Shown here piece by piece: positions 45,936 to 55,626 of a stretch of DNA of 64,000 nucleotides (position 1 is its first letter; each line of letters begins with the position of its first letter). The translations under genes and the position numbers were made by a program. The notes under the pieces are model-generated. The model was not told where the DNA came from and made no database searches. It saw only the letters and a list, made by a program, of their open reading frames with translations. This DNA comes from Paenibacillus oryzisoli (lineage in GTDB: Bacteria > Bacillota > Bacilli > Paenibacillales > NBRC-103111). The stretch is from positions 23,163 through 87,162 of the forward strand of contig NZ_LYPB01000085.1 of the NCBI RefSeq assembly GCF_001653565.1, given 5' to 3'.

Positions 45936-46835
45936 ATGCGCAAACCAGATATGCATGTTGAGAAAGGCGAAGAGTTTTTTGAGAATGGATTTTCCATATA
46001 CGTCAACAAGGTTTACGAACATTTCGATCTTCCCGAACATGTACACGATTTCTATGAAATTAGCTATGTGTGGGAGGGGATCGGATTTCACTATATCGGA
46101 GATCAGACGATTCGAGTAAGCAAAGGGGATTTATTTTTCATTCCAATTGGCATTTCACATATCTTCCGTCCCTCATCTCCCCATGCCAATAAGCCCCTGC
46201 GGATAGGCAACTGCATCTTCGACGCCTCATTATTTCACTTTCTTACCTCCATACTGCCTGATCATTATCACATGTACAGGTTCAACGATTTGGTTTCACA
46301 TGGTGGCCAATGGCTGCAAATAAGAGAACATTCAGGGGAGTTCGAACAAGTGATGTCATCACTATTCGTAGAGTTCCAACAGAAACGGACTGGATACGAA
46401 ACCATGATGTGCGGACTGCTTCTCCAGCTGCTCATCGTCATGGAACGTGCCATAGAGCGCAAAGAAGCCCCAACTTCACCCAATCAAAACAGAATGGACG
46501 CCGTGTTGCGGTCGATTCGAAGCCGTCTAGGAGACAAGATTACCTTAGCTAGCCTAGCTAAAGAGGTTGGGATTGGGACAAGGCAATTACAACGAATGAT
46601 TACAGCACATAGTGGTGAATCCTTTTCGGAGCTGCTAGCTCATGAGCGTATCAACCACAGCTGTCATCTATTGGCTGATCCCTTCAACCGCGAGCTGTCC
46701 ATTACCGATATCGCTGCAGCCGTTGGAATTCACGATCCCAAAAGGTTTTATCGTGTGTTTAAAGAGAGTACCGGAGTAACACCTGCTGCATATCGCCGCC
46801 AATCTTATCCGAGCACTGATTGGACAAGAGCCTAA
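45936..46835 (+). CDS. AraC family regulator, probable rhamnosidase activator
   Basis: A 299-residue regulator with an N-terminal cupin (HVHDFYEISYVWEGIGFHYIGDQTIRVSKGDLFFIPIGISH near 36-77) and C-terminal HTH pair (LASLAKEVGIGTRQLQRM and ITDIAAAVGIHDPKRFYRVFKES). AGGGAG lies five bases before ATG. Divergent from the GH78 gene with 132 bases between, so it likely controls it. Confidence 0.92.
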   Translation: MRKPDMHVEKGEEFFENGFSIYVNKVYEHFDLPEHVHDFYEISYVWEGIGFHYIGDQTIRVSKGDLFFIPIGISHIFRPSSPHANKPLRIGNCIFDASLFHFLTSILPDHYHMYRFNDLVSHGGQWLQIREHSGEFEQVMSSLFVEFQQKRTGYETMMCGLLLQLLIVMERAIERKEAPTSPNQNRMDAVLRSIRSRLGDKITLASLAKEVGIGTRQLQRMITAHSGESFSELLAHERINHSCHLLADPFNRELSITDIAAAVGIHDPKRFYRVFKESTGVTPAAYRRQSYPSTDWTRA

Positions 46836-46852
46836 GTTCCTTCATACAAATA

Positions 46853-46899
46853 CAAAAAGTGTCCCCAAGGCCATACGCATGGCCTTGGGGACACTCTTG
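46853..46899. terminator. Perfect 17-base-pair bidirectional terminator
   Basis: AGTGTCCCCAAGGCCAT and its exact complement around an ACGC loop. TTTTTGTATTTG follows on the minus strand (LacI gene) and CTTGT on the plus strand (AraC gene). Confidence 0.9.
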
Positions 46900-46947
46900 T
46901 CACATCGTTCACAACTGATTGTCATTCCCTACTCCTCAAGCTTTCAC

Positions 46948-47994
46948 TTAAAAATCACTTGTCGTTCCAACAGAATCACGCTCAACTAATTCCGTCGTCA
47001 GCAGCACCTGTTCCGTAACGAGTTGGTGATTCTGAATCCGTTTTTGGAGGCACTGGACCGCTCGCGAGCCCATACTTTCTTTGGGTACGCGTACGGTCGT
47101 CAGCATGGGAGTGACAAATTCGGATAAGGAGATGTCATCAAATCCAACAATGGAGTAGTCTTCTGGACATTTTAAATGCCAATCATTCAATAATCGGAGT
47201 GTCTCGATCGCCAACCGATCATTGGCACAGAAGAACCCCGTCACTTTCTTCGCGGTAATCGTCTCTCGCAATATGTCCGGAAATGCGGTATCCACATAAT
47301 TCCCTCTTCCACTAACTCCAACACCCCGAACCCAATAGCTCTCGACATCTTCCACCGTTTGCGTCTTAAAGTTCTTCATAGCTTCTTCAAACCCACGTTC
47401 TCGCTCTCTAAAGCTCAAAGCCGTTTCGCTATCTCCTACGAATGCTATATGACGATGACCAGCATGCAAGAGATAGCTTGTCGCATCGTATGCGCCAAGA
47501 AAATTATTAGCGAGTATATGATCATATTTGCCATTATGAACGTTGGCGTCGACCAAGACGAAAGGGACATCCTTGGCTTCCAAGGCTTCCATAAAAGCTT
47601 CGGGAATATGGCCCAACAGCAAGGCGCCATCCACTTTCCCCTCATGGATACTTCGAGGCAACGACTCTTCAGGATCCTGTGAAATATCAACACCGGATAG
47701 CATCATACTCAACTCATTGGTCGCCAATTCACGATCGATTCCCCGAATAATTTTGCCCCAATACTCGATATCATCCAAATAAGCCTGTGGCATCAATACA
47801 GCGATATTTCCCGTCTTGCTATAACTAATCGATTTGCGGAGATTATCAAACCGATATCCCATTTCTGTAGCTGTTTGCCAAATGAGCTCTTTAGTTTCAT
47901 TTTTAACCGCAGGGTCATTCGACAGCGCTTTGGAGACTAATGCTTTAGATACCCCAACTGTTTCAGCAATCATTTGAAGCGTTATCTTCTTCAC
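46948..47994 (-). CDS. LacI family transcriptional repressor
   Basis: A 348-residue repressor. HTH TLQMIAETVGVSKALVSKALSN is at about 4-25 with the hinge helix following; the periplasmic-binding-like effector domain starts TGNIAVLMPQ near 62. The GTG start is weakly spaced from GGGGGG. It lies 84 bases after the GH130 gene, in the same direction, as the last gene of locus B. It probably represses GH130 and perhaps the transporter when inducer sugar is absent. Confidence 0.92.
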   Translation of the reverse strand: MKKITLQMIAETVGVSKALVSKALSNDPAVKNETKELIWQTATEMGYRFDNLRKSISYSKTGNIAVLMPQAYLDDIEYWGKIIRGIDRELATNELSMMLSGVDISQDPEESLPRSIHEGKVDGALLLGHIPEAFMEALEAKDVPFVLVDANVHNGKYDHILANNFLGAYDATSYLLHAGHRHIAFVGDSETALSFRERERGFEEAMKNFKTQTVEDVESYWVRGVGVSGRGNYVDTAFPDILRETITAKKVTGFFCANDRLAIETLRLLNDWHLKCPEDYSIVGFDDISLSEFVTPMLTTVRVPKESMGSRAVQCLQKRIQNHQLVTEQVLLTTELVERDSVGTTSDF

Positions 47995-48078
47995 TACCCG
48001 TGTCCCCCCGTTCCTATCGTTATTCTTATCTTAATTGCAGGGGACACCTAAAGCAATTCTCACCTGTATATGTGCTCG

Positions 48079-49305
48079 CTAGCTGATCTTGTTTCCATGT
48101 TCATCAAATGTACGTACATATGCGATCAATTCCTCTAAATTGACCCAGGACATGCCTATTTTTTGGTCGGCAGCGCCATAGGACATGATTAACTCCCCAT
48201 TGATTACAATTCCACCCGTTGTAAACAAACATGGCGTAGGATAATCCGATGGCATCTCCCACGCTCTCTCTGCATACATCAAACGGTCGGAACAGCGATT
48301 GATGACCACTGGAAAATCATTCTCTTGCTCTCGAACAATCATGAAAGACTGTGTATATCCAAAGTAAATATCCTTCTTCCCATGATAGGAAACTAACCAA
48401 TCCTGTTCATTAATCTGAATTGGCGGCCAACTTGCTCCCACCCGATTCTCTTCCCAATCAAAAATGCTTGAAGCAAATAAGCGATGTGTTGCTTTGGGCG
48501 TTGCGAAATCTTCAATTGCCTCTGCCGCTGCTAGATAGATGGAGGGCTTCTTAACCGTTTCTCCTTGGTCAAAAGGTAATACGTTCATGGGTCGGTGCAA
48601 CATCACGTATTGCATTTTGCCATCGATCTTCATTTTATTCGGAAAAAGGAAAACATCGCGATTATCGCTAACATGTCCTTCCGTTAATGGTCCCATATAC
48701 TCAAATACTTCCTCATACAACCTATTTTTAAGCTTATCCAAATGTAGCTTATATAACACAGTCACGGTCTCGTTGGCCCGCGCCGCTTTAATAAACGGAT
48801 CCTCATCGCTCGCACTATGAATCCAATCAGGAACATACTCATATCTCGTTTGAATCGGCGGATCTTGATCTAATAACCAATACGGCCCTGGTGAAAATGA
48901 ACGACAGGCTACTGTCACATACAACTCATCTTCCACTGTAAAAATTCTCGGGTCCTCTATGCAACCATTCGCATAGTTCCTTACCCGATTACCGTTGATA
49001 TCCATCGTATAAAGTTCATGTTCCTCATAACCCATGACAGGCGCCAACGCAGGTCTTGAGAAATCTGCATCCCACGTTTCACCCAAGTCATCACTCGTTG
49101 CATATCCAAGGAAAATGGGATAGGGATCGTGGCATCCTTCTCTTCTTTTTTGCGGCCACGGTCCAGTAGCCCTAAATAACATATGTATGCGATTAGAATC
49201 AGGATCTTTAATAATTGCTGGGTTTAAGACCATTTTATCCGCCCAATCGCACCCCGGAACAGGTTCAAGTACTGGTTTGTCCAAATAACGAAATTGTGGT
49301 TTCAT
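48079..49305 (-). CDS. GH130-like glycoside phosphorylase or hydrolase
   Basis: A 408-residue cytosolic protein with a five-bladed beta-propeller pattern of GH130. The family catalytic segment reads NGCIEDPRIF with D118 as the candidate acid, and DWADKMVLNPAIIKDPDS near 20-37 and CLFTTGGIVINGELIMSYGAADQKIG near the end are typical. Members phosphorolyse or hydrolyse beta-1,2- or beta-1,4-mannosides. ATG has GGAGGAA upstream. It stands in its own transcript after the GH95 terminator. Confidence 0.85.
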   Translation of the reverse strand: MKPQFRYLDKPVLEPVPGCDWADKMVLNPAIIKDPDSNRIHMLFRATGPWPQKRREGCHDPYPIFLGYATSDDLGETWDADFSRPALAPVMGYEEHELYTMDINGNRVRNYANGCIEDPRIFTVEDELYVTVACRSFSPGPYWLLDQDPPIQTRYEYVPDWIHSASDEDPFIKAARANETVTVLYKLHLDKLKNRLYEEVFEYMGPLTEGHVSDNRDVFLFPNKMKIDGKMQYVMLHRPMNVLPFDQGETVKKPSIYLAAAEAIEDFATPKATHRLFASSIFDWEENRVGASWPPIQINEQDWLVSYHGKKDIYFGYTQSFMIVREQENDFPVVINRCSDRLMYAERAWEMPSDYPTPCLFTTGGIVINGELIMSYGAADQKIGMSWVNLEELIAYVRTFDEHGNKIS

Positions 49306-49512
49306 ATTTCCTCCTGATAGGTAAGTTATGAAGAGCTTATGAGCGTACTTTCCCTATCAATTTAACATAACCTAATTGTTTATTCAACTGTTTAATGAAA
49401 CAAATAAATATAGAAAGACAGTCCTGCTCAAACCGTTTTGACAACGTAGGTAAGGTCGAATTTATGGCGGGCTTTCTTGGTTTAGAAGCCCATCCTAGTG
49501 AATAAAACACAA
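49306..49512. other. AT-rich promoter region of the GH130 gene
   Basis: About 200 non-coding bases. A minus-strand TTGAAT, 17 bases, TAAATT pair could be the promoter, and a TTGTTTATT...AATGAAACAA imperfect inverted repeat overlaps it. A 64-residue frame here was rejected. Confidence 0.3.
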
Positions 49513-49558
49513 CAAAAAGACGTAGGCCCACATCTCTATCTTTGGGGGTCTACGTCTT
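49513..49558 (-). terminator. Rho-independent terminator of the GH95-like gene
   Basis: Minus-strand stem AAGACGTAG / CTACGTCTT plus CCC/GGG, with a roughly 14-base loop, followed by TTTTTGTTGT. Confidence 0.85.
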
Positions 49559-49575
49559 GCTATCTATATATCTCC

Positions 49576-51816
49576 TTATTCACCGCCATGAAAACCATAC
49601 AACCGCCAAGGTTTATGTCCGCCAAAGTAGCGTACAACTTTGTTTCGCCCCCCGACCGGTCGCACACGGAGATCAGGAACTTCTTCGCTGGAATAAAGTA
49701 CAGCCTCTTCACCTTTCTCCAAAGCCAGCGAGACTTCTTCCTCAACAACCGTTTCTCCAGATAATCGTACTGTACCATCCACGCCGATGATGTTCCATCG
49801 AATCCGTCCTTGCCAACCCGTCTTAACCAAACATGGCTCTCCTGCCAAGCTCTTTACTCGGATCCATTGTGTGACAGCATCCTTGCGAACTGCGCTCACT
49901 AAGAAGGCCCCTTCCCCTCGCAAGTTATGGAAGGCTAGCTCTGTCCACGCTTCTGGCACAGCTGGAAATACACGCAGCTTGCCGCCCCAGCTCTGAAGCA
50001 GCATATCTTGAATGGATTCTGCACCTGCCAGCGGCGTTTCGATGACCGGTCCCGCTTCCTTGTACATCGTATTCGGCTTGATGATATGCAGCAGCGATTG
50101 CAATAACCGCAGCGCCTCATCCCCCTGTCCGAGAACAGTGGCAATCGATGCCGCGCCCGTCATGCTGAATCCGCGCAGGTCGCCTTCTTTGGCCAACCAG
50201 TGACGCAGCGAAGTAGCAATTAAAGCCCGCTCTTCCTCTGTTTCTCCACTGATCAGATGCAATGGGAAAATGGCTAGCAAGTGGCTAAAGTGACGGTGCC
50301 CGTAAGCGAGCGGCATATCGCGACCGACCATAAAGCCAGTCTCATCAACGGGCAGTGGAACTAATTTTAGCAGAATATCTTCCCACTTCGAACGGAGTGA
50401 ATCACTTATCTTCAACCGCTTGCATATCGCAAGCAAAGTTTCGCACCCCCACCGCAGCAAGGCAAGGTCATAGTGACAGTCCGCAACCGTCGTTCGCATG
50501 AATGAGCCATATTCGGGAGAAATCGTCGGAGGCAGATGCAAACATCCATCCTCTCCCTCTTCCAGCAGATGGATATAATAATTCACACTCCGCCTGAGTA
50601 TAGGATATAACACTTCCTCCAGCATGCCATCATCCATGGTATATCGATAGTGACGCCATACGTTATGACAGATCCACGTTAAATTACCAACCTCATCGTC
50701 TACAATTGCTTGTAGGTCAAATGAGCAGCTTCGTCCTAAGCCAGCTGAATCGTGTTGGAACGGTTCAGGCACATTGCGAATTAACTGTTCCCTATTCGCA
50801 TGCAAGGAACGAACAAGTGATTCCCCAATCTCCAAACGATTGGCTGTATATATAGGCGAATAACTCATCTGTACATTCATATTGAACCAGACACCTGGCC
50901 AAGGCGACGATGTAAGCCAAGGACCTTGATTATCAATCAAGGGTTTGTCTACTCGCGTAGCTGAAGCTAGCTTGTACATTTGTATCCAGTAGAAGCTTTC
51001 CAAACGTCCATCTGGCAGCGAAACGAAGCTTTGCTGGTAGTACTGGTGCCACCAATTCCTGTGGGCTTCCACCCATTCCTCGAAATTCGCAGCCGAAGCC
51101 TGGGCCACCGCCTCCACAGCTTCCGCTTGGGTCGATTCCGAATGTCCCCTGGCAATGGACAACCAGCAGATCCGGCGATTCGGTGAAACCTGCACTTCCT
51201 TCCATGCGGTTACACAGCCATCTCCGCCGGAATAGCGCTGTGTACATACCCGAATGCCATCTTCATCTTCCGAATGGACGACTTCCGTCTGAGGTATATA
51301 TTGATTTAAATTCACCACGTCTGCGTTCTTCAATACTGGATCGACGTCCGGGAAGGGGTACCATGCAAAGCGTGCGCCATTTTCCCCCTCTGTTGTCTCC
51401 AACTCTATGGCGATTACTGGGTCCAGACTGTGAACGAGTGAGCGAAGCTTGACTTCACCGCTCGTTGTCGTCAGCGTTGCCAGTAATTCAGCGTTCCACA
51501 AATTGATCCGCATCTGTGTGGGATGATAGATCTTCCCCTCTAATTCCAGATCCAGTTCGCCAAGCTGAACGCGAGGCGGGAAGCCTGGCTTATCCATTCG
51601 GACTGCCGTCACATCGCTCCGCCCCGTCACCATGCGAAGCACATGCCGCTTACTCGCATGTTCCTCACCGTAGACCATTGTGCCCAGCAAGCCATTGCCG
51701 AGGAAGGCTCCTTCGTCCCAGCTAACTGGCTTGACGACCCACTCCATATCATTAGCGGCCATGTACGTTTCCCAATCAACATCCATATGCACAGCCGAGT
51801 TGTTGCTATCTTTCAC
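49576..51816 (-). CDS. GH95-like (alpha/alpha)6 glycosidase with altered C-terminal motif
   Basis: A 746-residue cytosolic enzyme. GH95 features: GNGLLGTMVYGE near 41-52, FNMNVQMSYSP (the paired Asn) near 310-320, HRHFSHLLAIFPLHL near 500-514 and MLLQSWGGKLRVFPAVP near 605-621. The glycine-rich IDGNFG of classical members is replaced by VIETPLAGAES near 591-601. GH95 enzymes cleave alpha-1,2-L-fucosides or L-galactosides. GTG start nine bases after GGAGG, 13 bases after the permease stop, so it is in the transporter operon, ended by a terminator. Confidence 0.75.
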   Translation of the reverse strand: MKDSNNSAVHMDVDWETYMAANDMEWVVKPVSWDEGAFLGNGLLGTMVYGEEHASKRHVLRMVTGRSDVTAVRMDKPGFPPRVQLGELDLELEGKIYHPTQMRINLWNAELLATLTTTSGEVKLRSLVHSLDPVIAIELETTEGENGARFAWYPFPDVDPVLKNADVVNLNQYIPQTEVVHSEDEDGIRVCTQRYSGGDGCVTAWKEVQVSPNRRICWLSIARGHSESTQAEAVEAVAQASAANFEEWVEAHRNWWHQYYQQSFVSLPDGRLESFYWIQMYKLASATRVDKPLIDNQGPWLTSSPWPGVWFNMNVQMSYSPIYTANRLEIGESLVRSLHANREQLIRNVPEPFQHDSAGLGRSCSFDLQAIVDDEVGNLTWICHNVWRHYRYTMDDGMLEEVLYPILRRSVNYYIHLLEEGEDGCLHLPPTISPEYGSFMRTTVADCHYDLALLRWGCETLLAICKRLKISDSLRSKWEDILLKLVPLPVDETGFMVGRDMPLAYGHRHFSHLLAIFPLHLISGETEEERALIATSLRHWLAKEGDLRGFSMTGAASIATVLGQGDEALRLLQSLLHIIKPNTMYKEAGPVIETPLAGAESIQDMLLQSWGGKLRVFPAVPEAWTELAFHNLRGEGAFLVSAVRKDAVTQWIRVKSLAGEPCLVKTGWQGRIRWNIIGVDGTVRLSGETVVEEEVSLALEKGEEAVLYSSEEVPDLRVRPVGGRNKVVRYFGGHKPWRLYGFHGGE

Positions 51817-51831
51817 CGCTAACTACCTCCT

Positions 51832-52710
51832 TTAGCCTTTGACAGCTCCGATCAGCGCGCCTTTGACGAAATATTTCTGCAAGAACGGATACACGAACAA
51901 TATGGGGACTGTAGCTACGATAATCGTCGCATATTTCAAGGTTGCAGCCAGCATAGCGGCATCGTCGTCGGAAGCACCTGAATTGGCACTTGCCTCCCCT
52001 TGGAGCAAAATTCCCCGCAACACGAGTTGCAATGGATAGAGCGAACGCTCCTGCAGGAAAATCATCGCATTAAACCAAGAATTCCAATGACCTACGCCGT
52101 AGTACAACAACATGACTGCGACAACGGGCATCGAGAGCGGAAGCACAATACGGAATAGAATAACGAAGTCGTTCGCTCCGTCAATTTTGGCCGATTCCTC
52201 TAACGCATCTGGAATCGCTTCGAATGCTGTTTTCATCAGAATGAGATTAAACGTATTGATGGCAGTCGGAATAATAAGCGACCATAAGGAATCGATTAAT
52301 CCAACGCCTTTGACCGTCAAGTACAGGGGGATCAACCCGCCGCTAAAGAACATGGTAAAAATAATAAACAGCATAAGCGGCTTGCGATAGAGCAAGCTCT
52401 TGCGTGAAAGGGCGTATGCTCCGAACGCAGTGAGCGTAATGTTCAGCACGAGGCCCATGAGTACGACAAATAGTGTATTCCCGTAACCTTTTATTATCAT
52501 GGGATTACGGAATACATTCGTATAAGCATCAAGCGAGAAACCGAGCGGACGCCATAACATGCCTTTGTACCCCATCAGGCTTCCTGCGTCACTAATGGAA
52601 GCAAATAATACATATATAAGTGGATACACGGTAAGCAGCATCATTAAAACCAACAGTAAAACATTGATCGTATCAAAACATATCTCTGAAAAGCTTCTCT
52701 TGTTTACCAT
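51832..52710 (-). CDS. Carbohydrate ABC transporter permease (LplC/YtcP type), locus B
   Basis: A 292-residue six-helix permease with DALEESAKIDGANDFVILFRIVLPLSMP near 169-196 as the ATPase-contact loop and the terminal YFVKGALIGAVKG of the group. It starts 16 bases after its partner's stop and is followed at once by the GH95-like gene. Imports oligosaccharide with the LplB-type partner. Confidence 0.93.
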   Translation of the reverse strand: MVNKRSFSEICFDTINVLLLVLMMLLTVYPLIYVLFASISDAGSLMGYKGMLWRPLGFSLDAYTNVFRNPMIIKGYGNTLFVVLMGLVLNITLTAFGAYALSRKSLLYRKPLMLFIIFTMFFSGGLIPLYLTVKGVGLIDSLWSLIIPTAINTFNLILMKTAFEAIPDALEESAKIDGANDFVILFRIVLPLSMPVVAVMLLYYGVGHWNSWFNAMIFLQERSLYPLQLVLRGILLQGEASANSGASDDDAAMLAATLKYATIIVATVPILFVYPFLQKYFVKGALIGAVKG

Positions 52711-52726
52711 CCTCTTGCACGCTCCT

Positions 52727-53692
52727 TTACCACAAGCTTGTATCGTTGAATTTGCGGCTCAACCAGTTGGAGGAAATGAGCAAGGCAAAGTTGATGACCG
52801 AGTTAAACAAGCCCACCGCTGAACTGTAACTATAATTGAAATCCTGAAGACCAACGCGATACACATAAGAAGAAATGACATCTGCTGTTTCATAGGTACC
52901 CGGATTGTATAGCAATATGATTTTCTCGAAACCGACATTCATCATCTTACCAATGTCGAGAATAAGCAAAATGATGATGATGGGCATAATCCCTGGCAAC
53001 GTAACATGTGTCATTTGTTTCCAGCGACCAGCGCCATCGATTCTAGCTGCTTCGTACTGCTCTTGATCTATCCCGGTTAATGCTGCCAAGAAAATGATCG
53101 TTCCCCATCCGATATTTTGCCAGATCCCAGAAGACACATAGACAGAACGGAACAGACTTGGTTCAAGCAAGAACGTGGAGCGTTCCCCTCCGAAGAAGGC
53201 AATGATATCGTTGATAACGCCATCGCTCGTTGTAAAATCTTTCAAAATCCCGCAAATGACAATCAAAGATATAAAATGCGGCATGTACGTCACGGTCTGA
53301 ACCATTCTTTTAAACATAGCATGTCTTAATTCATTCAATAAAAGGGCCAAAATAATAGGTGCCGGAAACCCGAACAACAACTGGTAGAAGCTAATTAGAA
53401 CCGTATTCTTAATCGTTCTCCAGAAATACGCACCGTTGAAGAAATTAACAAAATGCTCGAATCCAACCCAGTCGCTCCCCCAAATTCCAATTCTTGGGGA
53501 GTAATCCTTGAAAGCAATGAGCGCGCCATACATGGGTGCATAATGAAAGACAACATAATACAGTAGAACAGGCAGTAACATGACATAAAGCAGTTTATTT
53601 TTACGTATATCCAGCAATAGCCCGAAATGGAATAATTTCCGTTTGTTTTCTACGGTTGTAACAGGCTTCGTTTTGGAAATCATAGTGTTCAT
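52727..53692 (-). CDS. Carbohydrate ABC transporter permease (LplB/YteP type), locus B
   Basis: A permease of about 321 residues with FHYAPMYGALIAFKDYSPRIGIWGSDWVG near 48-76 and YEAARIDGAGRWKQMTHVTLPGIMP near 213-237. I chose ATG at 53692, preceded by GAAGG at eight bases, over the GTG 21 bases upstream. A GC-rich stem-loop separates it from the binding-protein gene. Confidence 0.93.
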   Translation of the reverse strand: MNTMISKTKPVTTVENKRKLFHFGLLLDIRKNKLLYVMLLPVLLYYVVFHYAPMYGALIAFKDYSPRIGIWGSDWVGFEHFVNFFNGAYFWRTIKNTVLISFYQLLFGFPAPIILALLLNELRHAMFKRMVQTVTYMPHFISLIVICGILKDFTTSDGVINDIIAFFGGERSTFLLEPSLFRSVYVSSGIWQNIGWGTIIFLAALTGIDQEQYEAARIDGAGRWKQMTHVTLPGIMPIIIILLILDIGKMMNVGFEKIILLYNPGTYETADVISSYVYRVGLQDFNYSYSSAVGLFNSVINFALLISSNWLSRKFNDTSLW

Positions 53693-53725
53693 CGCATCAC
53701 CTTCTCCTGCCACGGACCCATTCCT

Positions 53726-53758
53726 GCGGGTGGTCGGGACGACTCGATCCGCCCCCGC
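53726..53758 (-). terminator. GC-rich hairpin between binding-protein and permease genes
   Basis: GCGGG...CCCGC stem with internal GG/CC and CGG/CCG pairs and small bulges, without a T-run. Probably lowers permease expression relative to the binding protein or protects the upstream mRNA end. Confidence 0.5.
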
Positions 53759-53777
53759 AAGATGTGCCGTAAACTAA

Positions 53778-55415
53778 TTATCGCTTATTGTAACGATCTA
53801 GCGCTTTTTGATAAATTTGTGTTACCTTGTCAATTCCCATATCATTTATCCGTTTTACATAGTCATCGAATTTATCGATTGGCTCTTTGCCCATCACGAA
53901 TTTAACGAACATTTCTTCTTTATAACTCGTAATTGCTGTACTCAATTTAGCCAACTCTTTGCTTTCTTCTGTAGTTGGTGTCAAGAAAGGCGGCATAACG
54001 TGCTTAACAGCATCTGTTTGCTCCCAAATGCCAACAGCATCATCCTGCTCTTTGTACGTGTTGAAGCTCTTGCGGCTGTCGCCTAAGAAAGGACCGTTCG
54101 GTTTGGTATACTGGGAAATCATTTGTTGTAAGCTTAGTTTCGGATCTTTGGTAATTTTATCGGTAAACTTAGGCACGCCATTGTCTAGCGTATAGCTCTC
54201 ACCAACAATACCGAAATTGAAGAGCATGCTGCCTTTCTCGCCAAACGCATAATCCATCCACTTGACAGCCAGCTCCGCATGTTTGGAATCCCCCGCAACC
54301 GCTTTACTTACAGCTGGGTTGTATTTAAAGTCACGTTGACCGATGAAAGCGCGTTCGCCTTTCTTCAACGTTGGGTATGGTGCCGGTACAAGCTGGAATT
54401 TCGGGTTTTTCTTCTTGCCCGTATCCATCCATTTGCCTACTGCGCTAAGCAATCCGACTGTCGCGCCGGATTCATCGCTGAGCAATCTCGTATCCTGCGA
54501 TTTGGAATCCGTATTCAGTGCGAAATCCTTATCTAGCAATCCTTCTGCATACCATTTGTGAAGCAACGTCAATGCATCTTTGAATTGCGGGTCAATCGGC
54601 CCGTATTTCACTTTACCTTGATTGTCGATATAGAAACGGTTCGCTGTTTGATAAGCGCCAATGAAAGCATCTTGAATATTCAATTCATTGCTGTATTGAG
54701 CTGTCAAAGCTGCGGAAGCCCCTTTTTTCTCCTTGAACGCTTTCAATACGGTGTACCATTCATCAATTGTTGTAGGCACTGGGAGGTTCAGTTCATCCAA
54801 CCAATCTTTGCGGAGCATCGGTCCACGGAATACGAGTCCATTGTCTGGACGAATCATTGGAAACGCGTAGTATGTGCCGTTGTCTGTCTTAATCATTTTG
54901 TCTAGCTCTTTGTCATTTTGAAGCAGCTTCTTTAAATTTGGCGCACTTTTGTCAATCAAGTCGTTGAGAGGAAGAATCACTTTGTCTGCAATTGCCTTCT
55001 CCGGTCCGCCTGGATACGCAGCCGTTCCGCCACCGCCCCAGTTGTATTCAATAACATCTGGCAAATTGTTCGAAGCGATCAGCAAGTTGAATTGCTCCTT
55101 GGATTGACCGTCTGCAGGATGCGTATACTTGACCTTAACGCCAGTATCGCTCTCCAATTGCTTACCAAATGGGGAATCCCCAATATTGGGAAACACGGTA
55201 GTCAAGTTGGGGTTAATTTGCTCCCAAGATGTTAACGTCTCTTGTGTAGCAATCGGATATTGACCTGCTGAAGCCGTAGGTGTTGCCTTCGTTGTAGCAC
55301 TTCCCGTTTCACTTGAAGACTTCGCTGACTCATTGGAACATGCGGCGAACATACTGGAAGCTACGACAACGCTTAGTGCCAGGCTAATGGATTTTCTTTT
55401 TGAACGACTGCTCAT
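53778..55415 (-). CDS. Extracellular solute-binding lipoprotein, locus B
   Basis: A binding lipoprotein of about 545 residues. The signal ends SSMFAAC with Cys at 26. FRGPMLRKDWLDELNLPVPTTIDEWYTVLKAFKE and AELAVKWMDYAFGEKGSMLFNFGIVGESY are typical of the large Paenibacillus receptors. ATG at 55415 has GAGGGGG six bases upstream. First gene of the locus B transporter operon (receptor, LplB, LplC, GH95). Receptor first and permeases next, the reverse of locus A. Confidence 0.93.
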   Translation of the reverse strand: MSSRSKRKSISLALSVVVASSMFAACSNESAKSSSETGSATTKATPTASAGQYPIATQETLTSWEQINPNLTTVFPNIGDSPFGKQLESDTGVKVKYTHPADGQSKEQFNLLIASNNLPDVIEYNWGGGGTAAYPGGPEKAIADKVILPLNDLIDKSAPNLKKLLQNDKELDKMIKTDNGTYYAFPMIRPDNGLVFRGPMLRKDWLDELNLPVPTTIDEWYTVLKAFKEKKGASAALTAQYSNELNIQDAFIGAYQTANRFYIDNQGKVKYGPIDPQFKDALTLLHKWYAEGLLDKDFALNTDSKSQDTRLLSDESGATVGLLSAVGKWMDTGKKKNPKFQLVPAPYPTLKKGERAFIGQRDFKYNPAVSKAVAGDSKHAELAVKWMDYAFGEKGSMLFNFGIVGESYTLDNGVPKFTDKITKDPKLSLQQMISQYTKPNGPFLGDSRKSFNTYKEQDDAVGIWEQTDAVKHVMPPFLTPTTEESKELAKLSTAITSYKEEMFVKFVMGKEPIDKFDDYVKRINDMGIDKVTQIYQKALDRYNKR

Positions 55416-55577
55416 GTGAATCCCCCTCATAAACTTCTAGTGCGATTGATTTCGTTGCAGCACTGTAGCTTCAGTATGGATGGTTAAGCATCATTTTGAA
55501 TATCGTCAAAACTGCAAATGCCTCTTTAAAATCCATAGAATGCAATCATCAGAATCCAAAGTCACTGTGCAAAACAT

Positions 55578-55607
55578 GAAAAGTCGCGCAAGCAAGCTTG
55601 TACGACT
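55578..55607 (-). terminator. Rho-independent terminator of the AraC sensor gene
   Basis: Minus-strand AGTCG / CGACT and CAAG / CTTG paired arms with a small internal loop, followed by TTTT. Separates the regulator from the transporter operon. Confidence 0.65.
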
Positions 55608-55626
55608 CTCAACAACCGATACTGTA

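Noticed and set aside
49337-49531. 64-residue minus-strand frame before the GH130 gene
   Set aside because: No ribosome site, overlaps the GH95 terminator, no recognisable protein features.
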